Shown here one piece after another: positions 59,839-60,000 of a stretch of 60,000 bases of DNA (within the stretch, counting starts at the first letter, position 1; each line of letters starts with the position of its first letter). The notes under the pieces were generated by a model. That model saw only the letters and a list, made by a program, of their open reading frames with translations. It was not told the origin of the DNA and did no database searches. A program made the position numbers and the translations under genes. This stretch comes from Tubulanus polymorphus (Eukaryota; Nemertea; Palaeonemertea; Tubulaniformes; Tubulanidae): positions 4,443,855-4,503,854 of the forward strand of contig NC_134030.1 in the NCBI RefSeq assembly GCF_964204645.1, given 5' to 3'.

Positions 59839-60000
59839 TGAATTATCGAGATTTGATATCACCGTCCGCGCTAGACGTTAAACCCAGTCACCAAGCTTCA
59901 CTTTCCAATCCACATCTTTAAACTATATACATCTATCTATCTATCTGTCTTTCTTTCGCTGAAAATCGTAAATGATTAATTTTTTTATTGAATCAAAATA

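Overview
This is a window of a metazoan nuclear genome, most likely a marine invertebrate. I lean towards a lophotrochozoan, but only the two conserved genes speak to it and they cannot settle the phylum. The evidence for a metazoan is GT-AG introns with conserved phases, an animal-like BUD13, many short palindromic DNA elements (MITEs), tRNA-like SINEs and long gene-poor stretches. There is no operon, rRNA, true tRNA or CRISPR.

Layout. (1) 1-7.3 kb holds ordinary genes. A possible terminal exon of an unidentified + strand gene lies at 1-207. A malate/L-lactate dehydrogenase (Ldh2 family) gene lies on the - strand, with nine exons between 824 and 3661 and its C-terminus not found. It is head to head, 110 bp apart, with a complete six-exon BUD13 gene (3772-7257, +). 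Their introns are loaded with MITEs, some nested. (2) 7.4-8.7 kb is a cluster of foldback elements and a SINE fragment. (3) 8.7-28.7 kb is a tandem segmental duplication. Unit A (8.69-11.26 kb) is old and internally shorter. Units B (11.46-19.74 kb) and C (19.75-27.89 kb) are about 8.2 kb each, nearly identical and head to tail. B and C each carry an intact TATA-driven two-exon gene for a small secreted protein built of lysine/alanine/glutamate-rich 11-residue repeats. The gene in A is a wreck that lost its signal-peptide exon, and a fourth, diverged and broken paralogue lies just past C at 28.36 kb. B and C differ by exactly one 33-bp repeat (161 against 172 aa). Each of B and C also has a possible pair of small - strand exons that looks like the last membrane segment of a multi-pass protein. 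(4) 28.7-60 kb has no convincing protein gene. It holds a retroposon tail, an inverted SINE pair with a third copy at 51.9 kb, two further MITEs, simple repeats, and non-repetitive sequence resembling a regulatory desert. A candidate promoter and untranslated first exon (about 45.3-45.7 kb) with a CRE site and a strong splice donor suggests that a long + strand gene starts here and has its coding exons beyond the window.

The two single-copy genes are housekeeping: BUD13 in pre-mRNA splicing and retention, Ldh2 in NAD(P)-linked 2-hydroxyacid oxidation. The novel part is the expanding locus of secreted hendecad-repeat proteins, where duplication, repeat gain and decay are all visible. Its function is unknown.
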